Shown here: in pieces, positions 24,923-33,514 of the stretch
Numbering within the stretch: the first letter of the stretch is position 1
Layout of the letters: each line of letters begins with the position of its first letter
Position numbers and translations under genes: made by a program
DNA from: DAOTWA01 sp963702935
GTDB lineage: Bacteria > Chloroflexota > Anaerolineae > Anaerolineales > Anaerolineaceae
DNA length: 64,000 bases
Assembly: GCA_963702935.1 (NCBI GenBank)
Contig: OY969772.1
Location: 1,054,001 to 1,118,000 of the forward strand
Reading direction: 5' to 3'
The notes under the pieces: generated by a model
The model's input: the letters and a program-made list of their open reading frames with translations, nothing else
Told to the model about the DNA's origin: nothing
Databases searched by the model: none

Positions 24923-26027
24923 GTCATTGCGAGCGCCCGATTCTCTCAGCCCTCTCGATGCGTAAAGGGCGTAAGGGCGCGAAGCAATCTGTCCTTCCCG
25001 CCGGCATTTAGATTGCTTCGCCCCGGAGAATACACCGGGCCTCGCAATGACACATCACCATGTCATTGCGAGCGCCCGACTCCTTCAATCCCCTCGATGC
25101 GCAAAGGGCGTAAGGGCGCGAAGCAATCTGTCCTTCCTGCCAGCGCTGAGATTGCTTCGCCCCGGAGAATACACCGGGGCTCGCAATGACACATCGCCAT
25201 GTCATTGCGAGCGCCCGACTTTTTCAATCCCCTCGATGCGCAAAGAACGTAAAGGCGCGAAGCAATCTGTCCTTCCCGCCAGCGCTGAGATTGCTTCGCC
25301 CCGGAGAATACACCGGGGCTCGCAATGACACTTCGCCATGTCATTGCGAGCGCCCGAACTCCTTCAATCCCCTCGATGCGCAAAGGGCGTAAGGGCGCGA
25401 AGCAATCTGTCCTTTCTGCCGGCATTTAGATTGCGTCGCCCCGGAGAATACACCGGGGCTCGCAATGACACTTCGGTGCGTCCCTCTAGGCCGGCAAGAT
25501 TTCTTCGTACAGATCCTTCCACTCTGGATTCAACCTGTTTACCAGATCCAGTTTCTTCTGCCGTGATCCTCCTTTAATCTGCTTCTCCCTGGCTATCGCT
25601 GCATTGATATCCTCAGTAACTTCGTAGTAAACCAGCTTATGGAGTTTGTACTTTTTGGTGAAACCTTCGACAAGCCCATTGCGGTGCTCGTACACCCTTC
25701 GTGGCAGATTGTTCGTGACGCCCGTATAGAGAGTGGTATGGGTCGTGTTCGTCAGGATGTATACGTAATATTGTTTGGCCATTTTCTGCTCTGGAGTCCT
25801 TGGATTAGTACGGCATTACGAAGAATATATTTTTCTCCTGCCGGCGCTGAGATTGCTTCGGCCACCCAGTACGTGGCCTCGCAATGACACGCCAGCATGT
25901 CATTGCGAGCGCCCGATTCTCTCAGCCCTCTCGATGCGTAAAGGGCATAAGGGCGCGAAGCAATCTGTCCTTCCCGCCGGCGCTGAGATTGCTTCGCCCC
26001 GGAGAATACACCGGGGCTCGCAATGAC
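24923..26027. repeat. Array of 129-bp palindromic repeats, four full tandem copies plus partial and full copies around a nuclease gene
   Basis: Full copies at 24923-25051, 25062-25190, 25201-25329, 25340-25469 (period 139, about 10-bp spacers) and 25899-26027; a right half-copy ends at 25888. Each begins GTCATTGCGAG and ends with its inverse CTCGCAATGAC, and contains GAAGCAATCT facing AGATTGCTTCG, and CCCCGG/CCGGGG near the right end. The copies differ at scattered bases. They resemble short non-autonomous mobile palindromes. The GIY-YIG gene 25486-25782 lies inside the array. Confidence 0.9.
25486..25782 (-). CDS. Small GIY-YIG nuclease-domain protein, 98 aa
   Basis: Single-domain GIY-YIG protein of the YhbQ/UPF0213 type: YYVYILTNTTHTTLYTGVTNNLPRRVYEHRNG holds the two Tyr motifs and the catalytic Arg; KLVYYEVTEDINAAIAREKQIKG supplies the conserved Glu-containing helix. 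Such proteins are predicted structure-selective DNA nucleases. The gene stands alone between a tandem array and a solo pair of palindromic repeats; it shares no strand or spacing with neighbours. Its association with the palindromes may reflect use of them as substrate, but that is inference. Confidence 0.85.
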   Translation of the reverse strand: MAKQYYVYILTNTTHTTLYTGVTNNLPRRVYEHRNGLVEGFTKKYKLHKLVYYEVTEDINAAIAREKQIKGGSRQKKLDLVNRLNPEWKDLYEEILPA

Positions 26028-26028
26028 A

Positions 26029-27285
26029 CTAAATCCCGTCGAGCGCCGCGCGCACCTCTGCCGGGACGGCCTCCGCCAGCGCCAGCCGCTCGGCGCCGGT
26101 GAAGCGCATGAAGCGCCGCAGGCCGGCGCGCAGGGCCGCCGCGAAAGCTTCGTCCACGAGCGCGCCCTCCTCCAGCCAGAATCCCAGGATCCCCAGCGTG
26201 CCCGAAGAGCGCTCCAGCTTCGAGTCGAAGCGCGCCACCAGCCGGTCGCTGTACAGGATGGGCAGCGTGTAATAACCCCAGCGGCGCTGCTCCAACGGCT
26301 TATAGACCTCCCACAAATATTCGAACCCGAACAGCGTCCTGGCCCGCCCGCGCGCGCTGACGATCTCCAGCGGGGCCAGCGCCACCATCTCTTCCCCAGG
26401 CTCGCCTTCCAGCGGCCGCCATTCGGCGGGCAGCCCGCTCGCGTGCAGCGTTTCCAGCAACGGCAGGTCTTCGGCCAGCAAGAAGCTGGGACCCGGCCCG
26501 TCGTCTTCCACGCCCACCTGCGCGATCACGCCGCTGGCCAGCAGGGACTCCAGGCGCGCTTGCGCCTCGCCCGGCTCGACCGTGCGCCGGATGGCGCCCA
26601 TGAACCCGTTGCGCCAATCGCGCAGCGTGAGCAGGTTGCCCACCCGGAAGGCCTTCAGCGCGAAGTAATCCTCGGCTTCCTCGACGGAGGCGGCGTAATC
26701 CAGGGCCGGCGGGGCGACGCGCTCGCGCAGATCATACAGCTTCTCCAGACGCCGGCGGCTGTGGATCATCAGCTCGCCGGTCAGCCACAGGTAATACAGC
26801 GCCAGGCCGCTATCCTTGCCCGAACGGTAATAGCCTTTCAGCGGCTTCTCCCCCGCGAAGTCGCGCGTGCCCAGCGGCCCGCGCTCGCGGATGGCGGCGC
26901 GCACCTGCTCCACAATGTGCGCGGAGCCGGCTTTGAAATCCACCCAACGGCGGTCCTGCTGGCGGCGCTGCATGGCCACCCGCCAGTAGGGCAGCTCTTC
27001 CATGGGATAGACCATCAGGGTGCCGCCGTAATCGAAGCAGGCTCGCTCGCCGTAGATCAGCGCGTCGAGGTGAGCGGGCTGGTAATCCAGCACGCGCCCA
27101 TACAAGACGATGTCCTGGCTGTGGGCCACCACGTTCAACGGGTCGAGCTGCACGGGGCAGCCGGCCCGGATGGCCTGCAAGGCCCCTTCTTTGCCCCGCC
27201 AGCGCCGCCCGGGATACAAGCCCTGTTTCCCCAGGATGAAGCGCCGGCGGGTCTCCCGGCTGATTTCCAGTTGATTTTTCCTCAT
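26029..27285 (-). CDS. Winged-helix DNA glycosylase of the YcaQ/AlkX/AZL family, 418 aa
   Basis: Monofunctional glycosylase family that unhooks alkylation adducts or interstrand crosslinks. Three winged-helix segments are expected; GCPVQLDPLNVVAHSQDIVLYGRV near residue 42 is the family hallmark with the Gln and Asp/Asn around the active site, followed by the Tyr/His-rich strand FDYGGTLMVYPMEELPYWRVAMQRR. The C-terminal part contains GFEYLWEVYKPLEQRRWGYYTLPILYSDRLVARFDSK, typical of YcaQ. The natural lesion is unknown. The gene ends two bases after the last palindromic repeat. Confidence 0.85.
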   Translation of the reverse strand: MRKNQLEISRETRRRFILGKQGLYPGRRWRGKEGALQAIRAGCPVQLDPLNVVAHSQDIVLYGRVLDYQPAHLDALIYGERACFDYGGTLMVYPMEELPYWRVAMQRRQQDRRWVDFKAGSAHIVEQVRAAIRERGPLGTRDFAGEKPLKGYYRSGKDSGLALYYLWLTGELMIHSRRRLEKLYDLRERVAPPALDYAASVEEAEDYFALKAFRVGNLLTLRDWRNGFMGAIRRTVEPGEAQARLESLLASGVIAQVGVEDDGPGPSFLLAEDLPLLETLHASGLPAEWRPLEGEPGEEMVALAPLEIVSARGRARTLFGFEYLWEVYKPLEQRRWGYYTLPILYSDRLVARFDSKLERSSGTLGILGFWLEEGALVDEAFAAALRAGLRRFMRFTGAERLALAEAVPAEVRAALDGI

Positions 27286-27309
27286 CGGCCTCTATCCTTT
27301 CCATCCACC

Positions 27310-27392
27310 TTAAGCCTTGCGAAGGATGGACTTACGGTTTGCTCGCCGTGCGAAGACCCGCCCGTCCTGATCCGATCCTTCGCAAGGCTTAA
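27310..27392. repeat. Inverted repeat with 18-bp perfect arms between two genes
   Basis: TTAAGCCTTGCGAAGGAT (27310-27327) and its exact inverse (27375-27392) enclose 47 bp. The core CCTTGCGAA/TTCGCAAGG recurs in the large hairpin at 33398-33506, so this is a dispersed family. It lies between the convergently positioned YcaQ start and the reductase stop on the same strand. Confidence 0.65.
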
Positions 27393-27412
27393 AGGCATTT
27401 CCCTGTTCTCCT

Positions 27413-28561
27413 TCATCCCTCCGCCTTCATCCCTCTCAAGCGTGCCGTCAACCGGCCGGCGGCATAATACGGCAGCGTACCGAACAGGCGCAGCAGCACC
27501 CCTCCGTAACCGATGCGCCCGGAGAGCAGGTCCACGAAGGCGTAGCTGGAATAGGGGTTGGGGCCGCCCACCCGCAAGCACAGCCCCTGAAAATGGTAGA
27601 ACAGCCAGGCCAGCCCAACGGCCAGGTCCTGGCTGCGCCCGATGTGGCGCTGCACCAGGGCAGGATAGCTTTGCGGGCGCCCGTCGATGAGGGCCTGGGC
27701 GGCCAGCTTGCCGCTGGTGATGGCCAGGCGAATGCCCTCGCCGGAGAGCGGGTCGGCCAGGCCGGCCGCGTCGCCCACCAGCAAGGTGCGGGCCGTGGAG
27801 ATGCGCTCGCGGCGCGTGTAGATGGGAATGGGATGGCCGTGCACCACGGCGCCTTCTTGCGCGAGGCCGTAGCGCGCCAGCACGCGCGCCAGGGCCGCTT
27901 GCAGCTCGCCCGGTTTGGGATGCAGCGCGGCCGCCCCGATGGAGAGGTGCTCGCGCTTGGGGAAGATCCACAAATAGCCCAGCGAAACCTCGTTGAAGAT
28001 CATCAGCAGCGCGTCGCCGTAACGGCGCATGGCTTCTGGGGAAGCCGGGACCTCGGCCTCGATGGCCGCCGCCAGGACGCGCCCCGGGCGCAAGCCGAGC
28101 TGGTGGGCCACGGTCGAGTTGGCCCCATCCGCGCCGATCAGGAAACGCGCGCTGAAGCTGTTTCCCGCGGCCGTCTCGACCTGCACCCCCTCGGGGGTCT
28201 CCGTCACGCGCCGCAGGGGGTCGCCCGGACGCACCTCGGCGCGCGCGTGCTCCAGGATGAAACTGTCGAAGCGGTCGCGCATGACCGTACGCAGGCGCCC
28301 CTCCGGCACGGGCACGCGCAGGGTGCGCCCACCCAGGTCGTAGGCCATGGCGCGGATGCGCAACTCGATCACCGGCTCGAAGGAGAACGGGAAAGTAGAT
28401 TGCAGCAATTCGAGGGAAAGCCCGCCGCCGCAAGTCTTGTAGCGCGGCAGGCTTTCTTTTTCGAGCACCAGCACGCGCTTTTTCGCCTCCCCCAGGAAAT
28501 ACGCCGCAGTGGCTCCGCCGGGCCCTGCCCCGGCGATGATCACATCGTAGGGATCAGGCAT
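27413..28561 (-). CDS. Geranylgeranyl reductase-family FAD-dependent oxidoreductase, 382 aa
   Basis: PHBH-fold flavoprotein. YDVIIAGAGPGGATAAYFLGEAKKRVLVLEK is the Rossmann FAD motif; RYKTCGGGLS follows at the position of the CGGG motif of geranylgeranyl reductases; RTLLVGDAAGLADPLSGEGIRLAITSG is the second FAD motif. The family reduces polyprenyl chains of lipids, chlorophyll or quinones; in this bacterium quinone or carotenoid side chains are candidates. I start at the ATG at 28561 (GGAGG 9 bp upstream); the longer reading from 28642 has no family residues in its N-terminus. Confidence 0.88.
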   Translation of the reverse strand: MPDPYDVIIAGAGPGGATAAYFLGEAKKRVLVLEKESLPRYKTCGGGLSLELLQSTFPFSFEPVIELRIRAMAYDLGGRTLRVPVPEGRLRTVMRDRFDSFILEHARAEVRPGDPLRRVTETPEGVQVETAAGNSFSARFLIGADGANSTVAHQLGLRPGRVLAAAIEAEVPASPEAMRRYGDALLMIFNEVSLGYLWIFPKREHLSIGAAALHPKPGELQAALARVLARYGLAQEGAVVHGHPIPIYTRRERISTARTLLVGDAAGLADPLSGEGIRLAITSGKLAAQALIDGRPQSYPALVQRHIGRSQDLAVGLAWLFYHFQGLCLRVGGPNPYSSYAFVDLLSGRIGYGGVLLRLFGTLPYYAAGRLTARLRGMKAEG

Positions 28562-28665
28562 GTCAGAAGACCTCCATAAATAGCCCACCCACGCCGGGTG
28601 GGCAGGCCAATTATGGAGAATGATAATCCAGTTATAGGGCAAAAATCAAGCTGAAACGCCGGGAG

Positions 28666-29427
28666 TCAGATCGAAAAATCCTCGCCGTGCCAGACGCCCT
28701 TCTCCGGCGGGTGAGGCGCGTGGGCGTCCTCGTGCACGTGGAGCTGCTTCTCCAGCACGTCCACGCGCGCCATCAGCGAGGTCAGGCTGGCCCCCACCAG
28801 GTCGGGCATCTGGTCGTGATCCAGGTCGGGCCGGGCGCGCACCGGGCGCGGCTTACTGCGCGCGATCACCTGGCCGGGCACCCCCACCACCACCGAGTTG
28901 GGCGGCACAGATTTGACCACCACGGCGTTGGCGCCGATGCGGCTGCCCTCGCCAATGGTGATGGCCCCCAGCACCTTGGCGCCCGCGCCCACCACCACCC
29001 GGTCGGCCAGGGTGGGGTGGCGCTTGCCCTTTTCCAGGCTGGTGCCGCCCAGCGTGACCCCGTGGTAGAGGGTCACGTCCGCGCCGATCTCGGCCGTCTC
29101 GCCGATCACCACCCCCATGCCGTGGTCGATGAAGAAGCGCGGGCCGATCCTCGCGCCGGGGTGGATCTCGATGCCGGTCAGCCAGCGCATGAGATGCGAG
29201 GACCAGCGCGCCAGCAGCTTGAGATCGTGAGTCCACAGCCAGTGCGAGAGGCGATGGCCCCATACGGCGTGCAGCCCCGGGTAGGCCAGCAGCACCTCCA
29301 GCGTGCTGCGCGCCGCCGGATCGCGCTCGAATACCGAGCGCACGTCGTCGCGCAGCGTCTCCAGCAATCCCATGCGGCGTTCCAGGGTCATCGAGCCCAG
29401 GCTGTCGTCATGCATGCTCGTTTCCAT
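28666..29427 (-). CDS. cysE: Serine O-acetyltransferase (EpsC type), 253 aa
   Basis: Makes O-acetylserine for cysteine synthesis. The N-terminal helical part ends in ALLAYPGLHAVWGHRLSHWLW; hexapeptide repeats follow with GIEIHPGARIGPRFFIDHGMGVVIGETAEIG (catalytic His and Asp/His of SAT), YHGVTLGGTSLEKGKRHPTL and ANAVVVKSVPPNSVVVGVPG. A non-conserved C-terminal extension of about 55 residues is present. It sits 36 bp after cysK on the same strand, the common cysK-cysE operon order. Confidence 0.92.
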   Translation of the reverse strand: METSMHDDSLGSMTLERRMGLLETLRDDVRSVFERDPAARSTLEVLLAYPGLHAVWGHRLSHWLWTHDLKLLARWSSHLMRWLTGIEIHPGARIGPRFFIDHGMGVVIGETAEIGADVTLYHGVTLGGTSLEKGKRHPTLADRVVVGAGAKVLGAITIGEGSRIGANAVVVKSVPPNSVVVGVPGQVIARSKPRPVRARPDLDHDQMPDLVGASLTSLMARVDVLEKQLHVHEDAHAPHPPEKGVWHGEDFSI

Positions 29428-29463
29428 AGGTCACCTCTACCCAATCTTCCCGCGAGCTCGCCC

Positions 29464-30396
29464 TCAGCTCGCCAGATCCGCAAAGAGCGGCGTGCTCAGG
29501 TAGCGCTCGCCGAAGGAGGGAATGATCACCACGATTAGCTTGCCGGCGTTCTCCGCGCGGCGCGAGACCTGCAAAGCGGCCCAGGTAGCCGCGCCCGAAG
29601 AGATGCCCACCAGCAAGCCCTCCTCGCGCGCCATGCGCCGCGCCGTCTCGAAGGCGTCCTCGGCCTTGACGCGCACGATCTCGTCGTAGATGTGGGTGTT
29701 GAGCACCTCCGGGATGAAGCCGGCGCCGATGCCCTGGATGGGGTGGGGCCCCTTCGGCCCGCCGGAGAGCACCGCCGAAGCGTCCGGCTCGACCGCCACC
29801 ACGTGGAAGGAAGGCTTGCGCGCCTTGAGCACCTCGCCCACACCGGTGATCGTGCCGCCGGTGCCCACGCCTGCCACCAGGATGTCGGCCTGGCCGTCCG
29901 TGTCGCGCCAGATCTCCTCGGCGGTGGTCTTGCGGTGGATCTCAGGGTTGGCCGGGTTGTTGAACTGCTGCGGCACGAAGTAGCGCGGATCGCCGGCGGC
30001 CAGCTCATCGGCCTTGCGGATGGCCCCGCCCATGCCCTCGCTGCCCGGCGTGAGCACCAGCTCGGCCCCATAGGCGCGCAGCAACATGCGGCGCTCCTTG
30101 CTCATCGTATCCGGCATGGTCAGCACGCACTTGTAGCCGCGCGCCGCGCACACCATGGCCAGGGCGATGCCGGTATTGCCGCTGGTCGGCTCCACGATGA
30201 TGGTATCCGCTTTGATCTTGCCGGCTTTTTCAGCCGCGTCGAGCATGGCCACGCCGATGCGGTCCTTCACGGAATGGGCCGGGTTGTAGAATTCGAGCTT
30301 GACCACGATCTGGGCCAGGCTGCCTTCGCTCAGGCGGCGCAGCCGCACCAGGGGGGTATTGCCGACCAGCTCGGTAACGTCATTTGCGATTTTCAT
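29464..30396 (-). CDS. cysK: Cysteine synthase (O-acetylserine sulfhydrylase), 310 aa
   Basis: PLP enzyme that replaces the acetyl group of O-acetylserine by sulfide. LVGNTPLVRLRR, EFYNPAHSVKDRIG (Schiff-base Lys in SVKDR), EPTSGNTGIALA (substrate loop), and VAGVGTGGTITGVG (PLP phosphate) are all present in order, as is GISSGAATWAAL near the end. Length is normal. Transcribed ahead of cysE from a strong promoter (30646-30673) through a about 240-nt structured leader that contains an intrinsic terminator, so control by attenuation is likely. Confidence 0.95.
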   Translation of the reverse strand: MKIANDVTELVGNTPLVRLRRLSEGSLAQIVVKLEFYNPAHSVKDRIGVAMLDAAEKAGKIKADTIIVEPTSGNTGIALAMVCAARGYKCVLTMPDTMSKERRMLLRAYGAELVLTPGSEGMGGAIRKADELAAGDPRYFVPQQFNNPANPEIHRKTTAEEIWRDTDGQADILVAGVGTGGTITGVGEVLKARKPSFHVVAVEPDASAVLSGGPKGPHPIQGIGAGFIPEVLNTHIYDEIVRVKAEDAFETARRMAREEGLLVGISSGAATWAALQVSRRAENAGKLIVVIIPSFGERYLSTPLFADLAS

Positions 30397-30444
30397 CCTT
30401 ACTCCTTAAGGTTTAGATCCTTTAAAATTAAAAAGCCAGCAGAC

Positions 30445-30638
30445 AAAAAAATAGGCAGCGCGATTCCGGCGCCTCGCAAAGGTCACAATGTACCTGCGGA
30501 GCCGTCCGCCGCCTACGTCAACTGGCTTTCAGACAGATGGATTGGTCTTTCTTTGACGAGACGGAGACTAGCGGCTCCGCCTCAGACACATGCAAGTGTT
30601 CATCAGCATCATTCCCAACACATTTTTTCGGTAAATGC
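30445..30638 (-). promoter_or_regulatory. Structured cysK leader RNA with terminator (type not identified)
   Basis: Between the promoter and the cysK ATG about 240 nt are transcribed. Near its end (minus strand, 30477-30445) a GC hairpin AGGCGCCGGAATCGCGCTGCCT is followed by ATTTTTTT-like T run, an intrinsic terminator about 50 bp before the gene. Upstream GCGGAGCC (about 30579-30572) can pair with GGCTCCGC (about 30504-30497), offering an alternative fold. I looked for T-box, SAM, cobalamin and other known riboswitch cores and found no convincing match. Confidence 0.45.
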
Positions 30639-30645
30639 TGTCCAA

Positions 30646-30673
30646 ATTATATCTTTTCGAGCGAGAATGTCAA
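30646..30673 (-). promoter_or_regulatory. cysK promoter
   Basis: On the minus strand TTGACA (30673-30668), 16 bp, TATAAT (30651-30646): both hexamers match the sigma-70 consensus. Transcription would start near 30639 and run towards cysK. Confidence 0.8.
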
Positions 30674-30698
30674 GTGGATTTCGAAAATTCCGTTTATA

Positions 30699-30727
30699 TT
30701 GACAGCCTCCTTTGGAAGTTGTATAAT
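30699..30727 (+). promoter_or_regulatory. Promoter of the MFS exporter gene
   Basis: TTGACA (30699-30704), 17 bp, TATAAT (30722-30727), a perfect consensus sigma-70 promoter pointing right, back to back with the cysK promoter 26 bp away. The leader that follows contains CCTGAGCT (30794-30801) and AGCTCAGG (30810-30817), a perfect 8-bp hairpin, before the ribosome-binding site. Confidence 0.8.
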
Positions 30728-30888
30728 CCGACAAATTTAGTCTAAATCAAACGGGCGCGAGCCTGTTTGAAACGGGAAGAGGCGGCCAGATTGCCTGAGC
30801 TGATGCCATAGCTCAGGCCGTTTACTTTGTTCGCAGGGGCAGGCTCCCAATGGAGCTTTTGGCGCGCCTCACCTTTAACGGAGGATGG

Positions 30889-32475
30889 ATGGCATTCGCA
30901 AAAATAAAATCTGTGCACCTTGAGCAAAAATGGAAGGTCCTGATCTCGGTCATCTTCGGCCTTTTCATGGTGATCCTGGATACGACCGTGGTCAACGTGG
31001 CTTTCCCCACCTTGCGGGCGGAGTATGGGGCTTCGCTCAACGATTTACAGTGGATCATCAGCATCTACGTGCTCTCGCTGGGCATCAGCACCCCTCTGGC
31101 CGGCTTCCTGGCCGACCGCTTCGGCATCAAGCGTATCTATTTGTCGGGGCTGGCGATCTTCATCACCGGCTCGTTATTGTGCGGCCTGTCTCCCAGCCTG
31201 CCGCTCCTGATCGCCTCGCGCGCCCTGCAAGGCTTCGGCGGCGGGATCGCGGTGCCGCTGGGAGCCGCCGTGCTGTTCCGCACCTTCCCTGAAAAGGAGC
31301 AGGGCGTGGCCCTGGGCATCTTCGGGGTAGCCGCGCTGGTGGCGCCTGCCCTGGGGCCTATCCTGGGCGGATACCTGGTGGATCACAGCCTGTGGCGCGC
31401 CATTTTCTTCATCAATCCACCCATCGGCGCCCTGGGCATCTTCCTGGGGCTGCGCTTCCTGCCGGGCCTGCAGAACGTGCGCAAGCCTTCGTTCGACTTC
31501 CTGGGGCTGGTCACCGAGGTGGTCGGTTTTGGCGCGGTGCTCTACGCCGCCTCCGTCGCCGCCAACCAGGGTTGGACTTCCCCCAGCGTGCTGACCTGGT
31601 TCGGGATCGGCGCGATTGGCCTGGCCGCCTTTACGCTCGTCGAGCTGTACGTGGCCAAGGAGCCTTTGCTCGACCTGCGCCTGTACGCCAAGCGCGTCTT
31701 CCTCAACGCCAGTCTGCTCGGTTACGTGAGCGTGATCGCCATGTTCGGCGCGGAATTCCTCATGCCCATTTACCTGCAATCCCTGCGCGGGATGACCGCG
31801 CTGGAGACCGGCCTGACCCTGGTGCCCATGGCCATTACCGGCGGCATCGCCACCATCCTGGCCGGGCGCCTGTACGACCGCGTGGGGCCGCGCCCCATCG
31901 TCGGCGTGGGCTTCATCCTGCTGATCGTCAATACCTGGCAGCTCTCCCAGATCCAGGCGAATACGCCTATCAGTTGGATCCTTTTCCTGCTGGCGCTGCG
32001 CGGGCTGGCAGTCGGCGCCACCGTCCAGACCACCTTTGTGGCCGCGCTTTCGGTGGTGCCCCTGCGAGAAGTGGCCCAGGGCTCGGCGCTCTCCAACGCC
32101 ACGCGCCAGGTGGTGCAATCCATTGGCGTGGCGCTCCTGGCTACCGTGCTGGCCAGCACCCTCTCGCCGCAGATCTCTGCCCTGCAACAGCAATTCATGG
32201 ATACCCCCCCGGTAGCAGGCGCGGCGCCCGTGGCGCTGTGCCAGACAGTCCCCAGCGCTTCGTTGAGCGTGGGTGGGTTGGCCAGCCTGCCGCCGGCCGC
32301 CGTGCAGATGATGGGAGTGGCCTGCCAGCAGAACATCGCCGGCTTCGAGCAGGCCTATAAGATCACCTTCTACGCCGCCTTCGTGGCCCTGTTGCTGGGG
32401 CTGATGCTGCCGGGCTGGCCGGTCAAGTTTGCCGGCCGGCGCGCGGTGGACGCGCCGCCGGTGGTGGGAGACTGA
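30889..32475 (+). CDS. MFS drug exporter of the DHA2/EmrB-QacA type, 528 aa
   Basis: Fourteen-TM proton-driven exporter. FGLFMVILDTTVVNVAFPTL is the TM1 motif D1 of DHA2 members, LAGFLADRFGIKRIYLSGL is motif A, and ALQGFGGGIAVPLGAAVLF plus GIFGVAALVAPALGPILGGYLVDH (motif C) follow. Substrates are typically drugs or amphiphiles. I take the ATG at 30889, which follows GGAGG, rather than the in-frame ATG at 30850. A long loop (about residues 430-480) separates TM13 and TM14, as usual. Driven by the strong promoter at 30699. Confidence 0.92.
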   Translation: MAFAKIKSVHLEQKWKVLISVIFGLFMVILDTTVVNVAFPTLRAEYGASLNDLQWIISIYVLSLGISTPLAGFLADRFGIKRIYLSGLAIFITGSLLCGLSPSLPLLIASRALQGFGGGIAVPLGAAVLFRTFPEKEQGVALGIFGVAALVAPALGPILGGYLVDHSLWRAIFFINPPIGALGIFLGLRFLPGLQNVRKPSFDFLGLVTEVVGFGAVLYAASVAANQGWTSPSVLTWFGIGAIGLAAFTLVELYVAKEPLLDLRLYAKRVFLNASLLGYVSVIAMFGAEFLMPIYLQSLRGMTALETGLTLVPMAITGGIATILAGRLYDRVGPRPIVGVGFILLIVNTWQLSQIQANTPISWILFLLALRGLAVGATVQTTFVAALSVVPLREVAQGSALSNATRQVVQSIGVALLATVLASTLSPQISALQQQFMDTPPVAGAAPVALCQTVPSASLSVGGLASLPPAAVQMMGVACQQNIAGFEQAYKITFYAAFVALLLGLMLPGWPVKFAGRRAVDAPPVVGD

Positions 32476-32536
32476 GGAAGGATGACCCCCGAACTACGGG
32501 GGGGGGAAGGCGGAAGGATGAAGGAGAAGGCAAAAT

Positions 32537-33355
32537 ATGGCGAATTTTTCCGGTGAAATGCTGACTTTCGAGGGCCAGGCGGGCCCGATGCAGGCTTACC
32601 TGGCCAGACCCGCGGCGCCCGGCCCGCGCCCGGCGGTCATCGTCATCCACGAGATTTACGGGCTGGTGGACCACACCAAAGACGTGGCCGACCGTTTCGC
32701 CCGCCAGGGTTACGTGGCCCTGGCGCCGAGCCTCTTTTCACGCCCGGGGCTGGCCGAAGTGCTGACCCCGCCGGCCATCGAAGCGGTCATGGCCTTCAAC
32801 GCCACGCTGCCCAGGGAGCGCATGGCCGACCGCGAGTTCGTGGCGCAAGCCATGGCGGCGCTCCCCGCGGAGCAGCGCGCGCTGATACAGCGCACCTCCC
32901 CGGTGTTGTTCGGCGGCGTCCCCAAGGACGACCTGACGCAGGACCTGGTCAGGGCCGCCGACTACCTGAGGGCGCAGAGCTTCGTGCAGGCGGAGAAGAT
33001 CGGCAGCGTGGGCTTCTGCTTCGGGGGCGGCATGTCGCTCAATTTCGCCTGCTTTGCCAGGCTGGCCGCCTGCGTGGTCTTCTACGGCGAGAACCCCAAC
33101 CCCATCGAGCGCGTGGAGAACATCGCCGGGCCGGTGCTGGGGCTGTACGGGGCCGACGACATGCGCATCAACGCCAACCTGGATCAGTTGGTGCGCGCTA
33201 TGGCCGCTTACAAGAAAGATTTCGAGATGCGCATCTACCCTGGCGCGGCGCACGCCTTCTTCAACGACACGCGCCCGCAAGTCTACCGCGAAGCCCCCGC
33301 CAGAGACGCCTGGGAGCGCGTATTGCGCTTCTATGCGCGGACGCTGGACGGCTGA
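32537..33355 (+). CDS. Dienelactone hydrolase-family protein, 272 aa
   Basis: Alpha/beta hydrolase of the DLH type. AVIVIHEIYGLVDHTKDVADRFARQGYVALAPSLF is the N-terminal core; KIGSVGFCFGGGMSLNFA carries the nucleophile, a cysteine as in true dienelactone hydrolases; LGLYGADDMRIN supplies the Asp and YPGAAHAFFNDTRP the His. Such enzymes open lactones in aromatic degradation or hydrolyse other esters. The RBS is AAGGAGAAGG before the ATG at 32537. A large hairpin with T run follows (33398-33506). Confidence 0.9.
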   Translation: MANFSGEMLTFEGQAGPMQAYLARPAAPGPRPAVIVIHEIYGLVDHTKDVADRFARQGYVALAPSLFSRPGLAEVLTPPAIEAVMAFNATLPRERMADREFVAQAMAALPAEQRALIQRTSPVLFGGVPKDDLTQDLVRAADYLRAQSFVQAEKIGSVGFCFGGGMSLNFACFARLAACVVFYGENPNPIERVENIAGPVLGLYGADDMRINANLDQLVRAMAAYKKDFEMRIYPGAAHAFFNDTRPQVYREAPARDAWERVLRFYARTLDG

Positions 33356-33397
33356 GCCAGTGCATAACAGGCTGCCGGTATCAGGGGACTGGCAGCA

Positions 33398-33506
33398 GGG
33401 GCGAGCCGGGAGAACCCACCTTGCGAAAGTTTTTCAAAGACCCTTTGAATTTCAATCGCCAGCCTTCGCAAGGTACGCTACTGATCCAACCGGCTCGCCC
33501 CTTTTT
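33398..33506 (+). terminator. Branched hairpin with T run after the dienelactone hydrolase gene
   Basis: GGGGCGAGCCGG (33398-33409) pairs with CCGGCTCGCCCC (33490-33501), followed by TTTTT. Inside, ACCTTGCGAA (33418-33427) faces TTCGCAAGGT (33465-33474). The inner pair belongs to the same CCTTGCGAA family as the inverted repeat at 27310-27392. It should stop transcription of the hydrolase gene. Confidence 0.7.
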
Positions 33507-33514
33507 CTATGAAC

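Noticed and set aside
24923..26027. CRISPR array
   Set aside because: Units are 129 bp and self-palindromic with constant 10-bp spacers of nearly the same sequence; there are no unique spacers and no cas genes.
30445..30638. T-box, SAM or cobalamin riboswitch, or hammerhead ribozyme, before cysK
   Set aside because: CTGATGA followed by a small stem recalls a hammerhead, but the GAAA core is missing; the TGGN/ACCGCG of a T-box and the other class cores are absent too.
31174..32193. Minus-strand gene opposite the MFS exporter
   Set aside because: His/Gln-rich shadow frame with no family resemblance; similar shadows were dismissed throughout.
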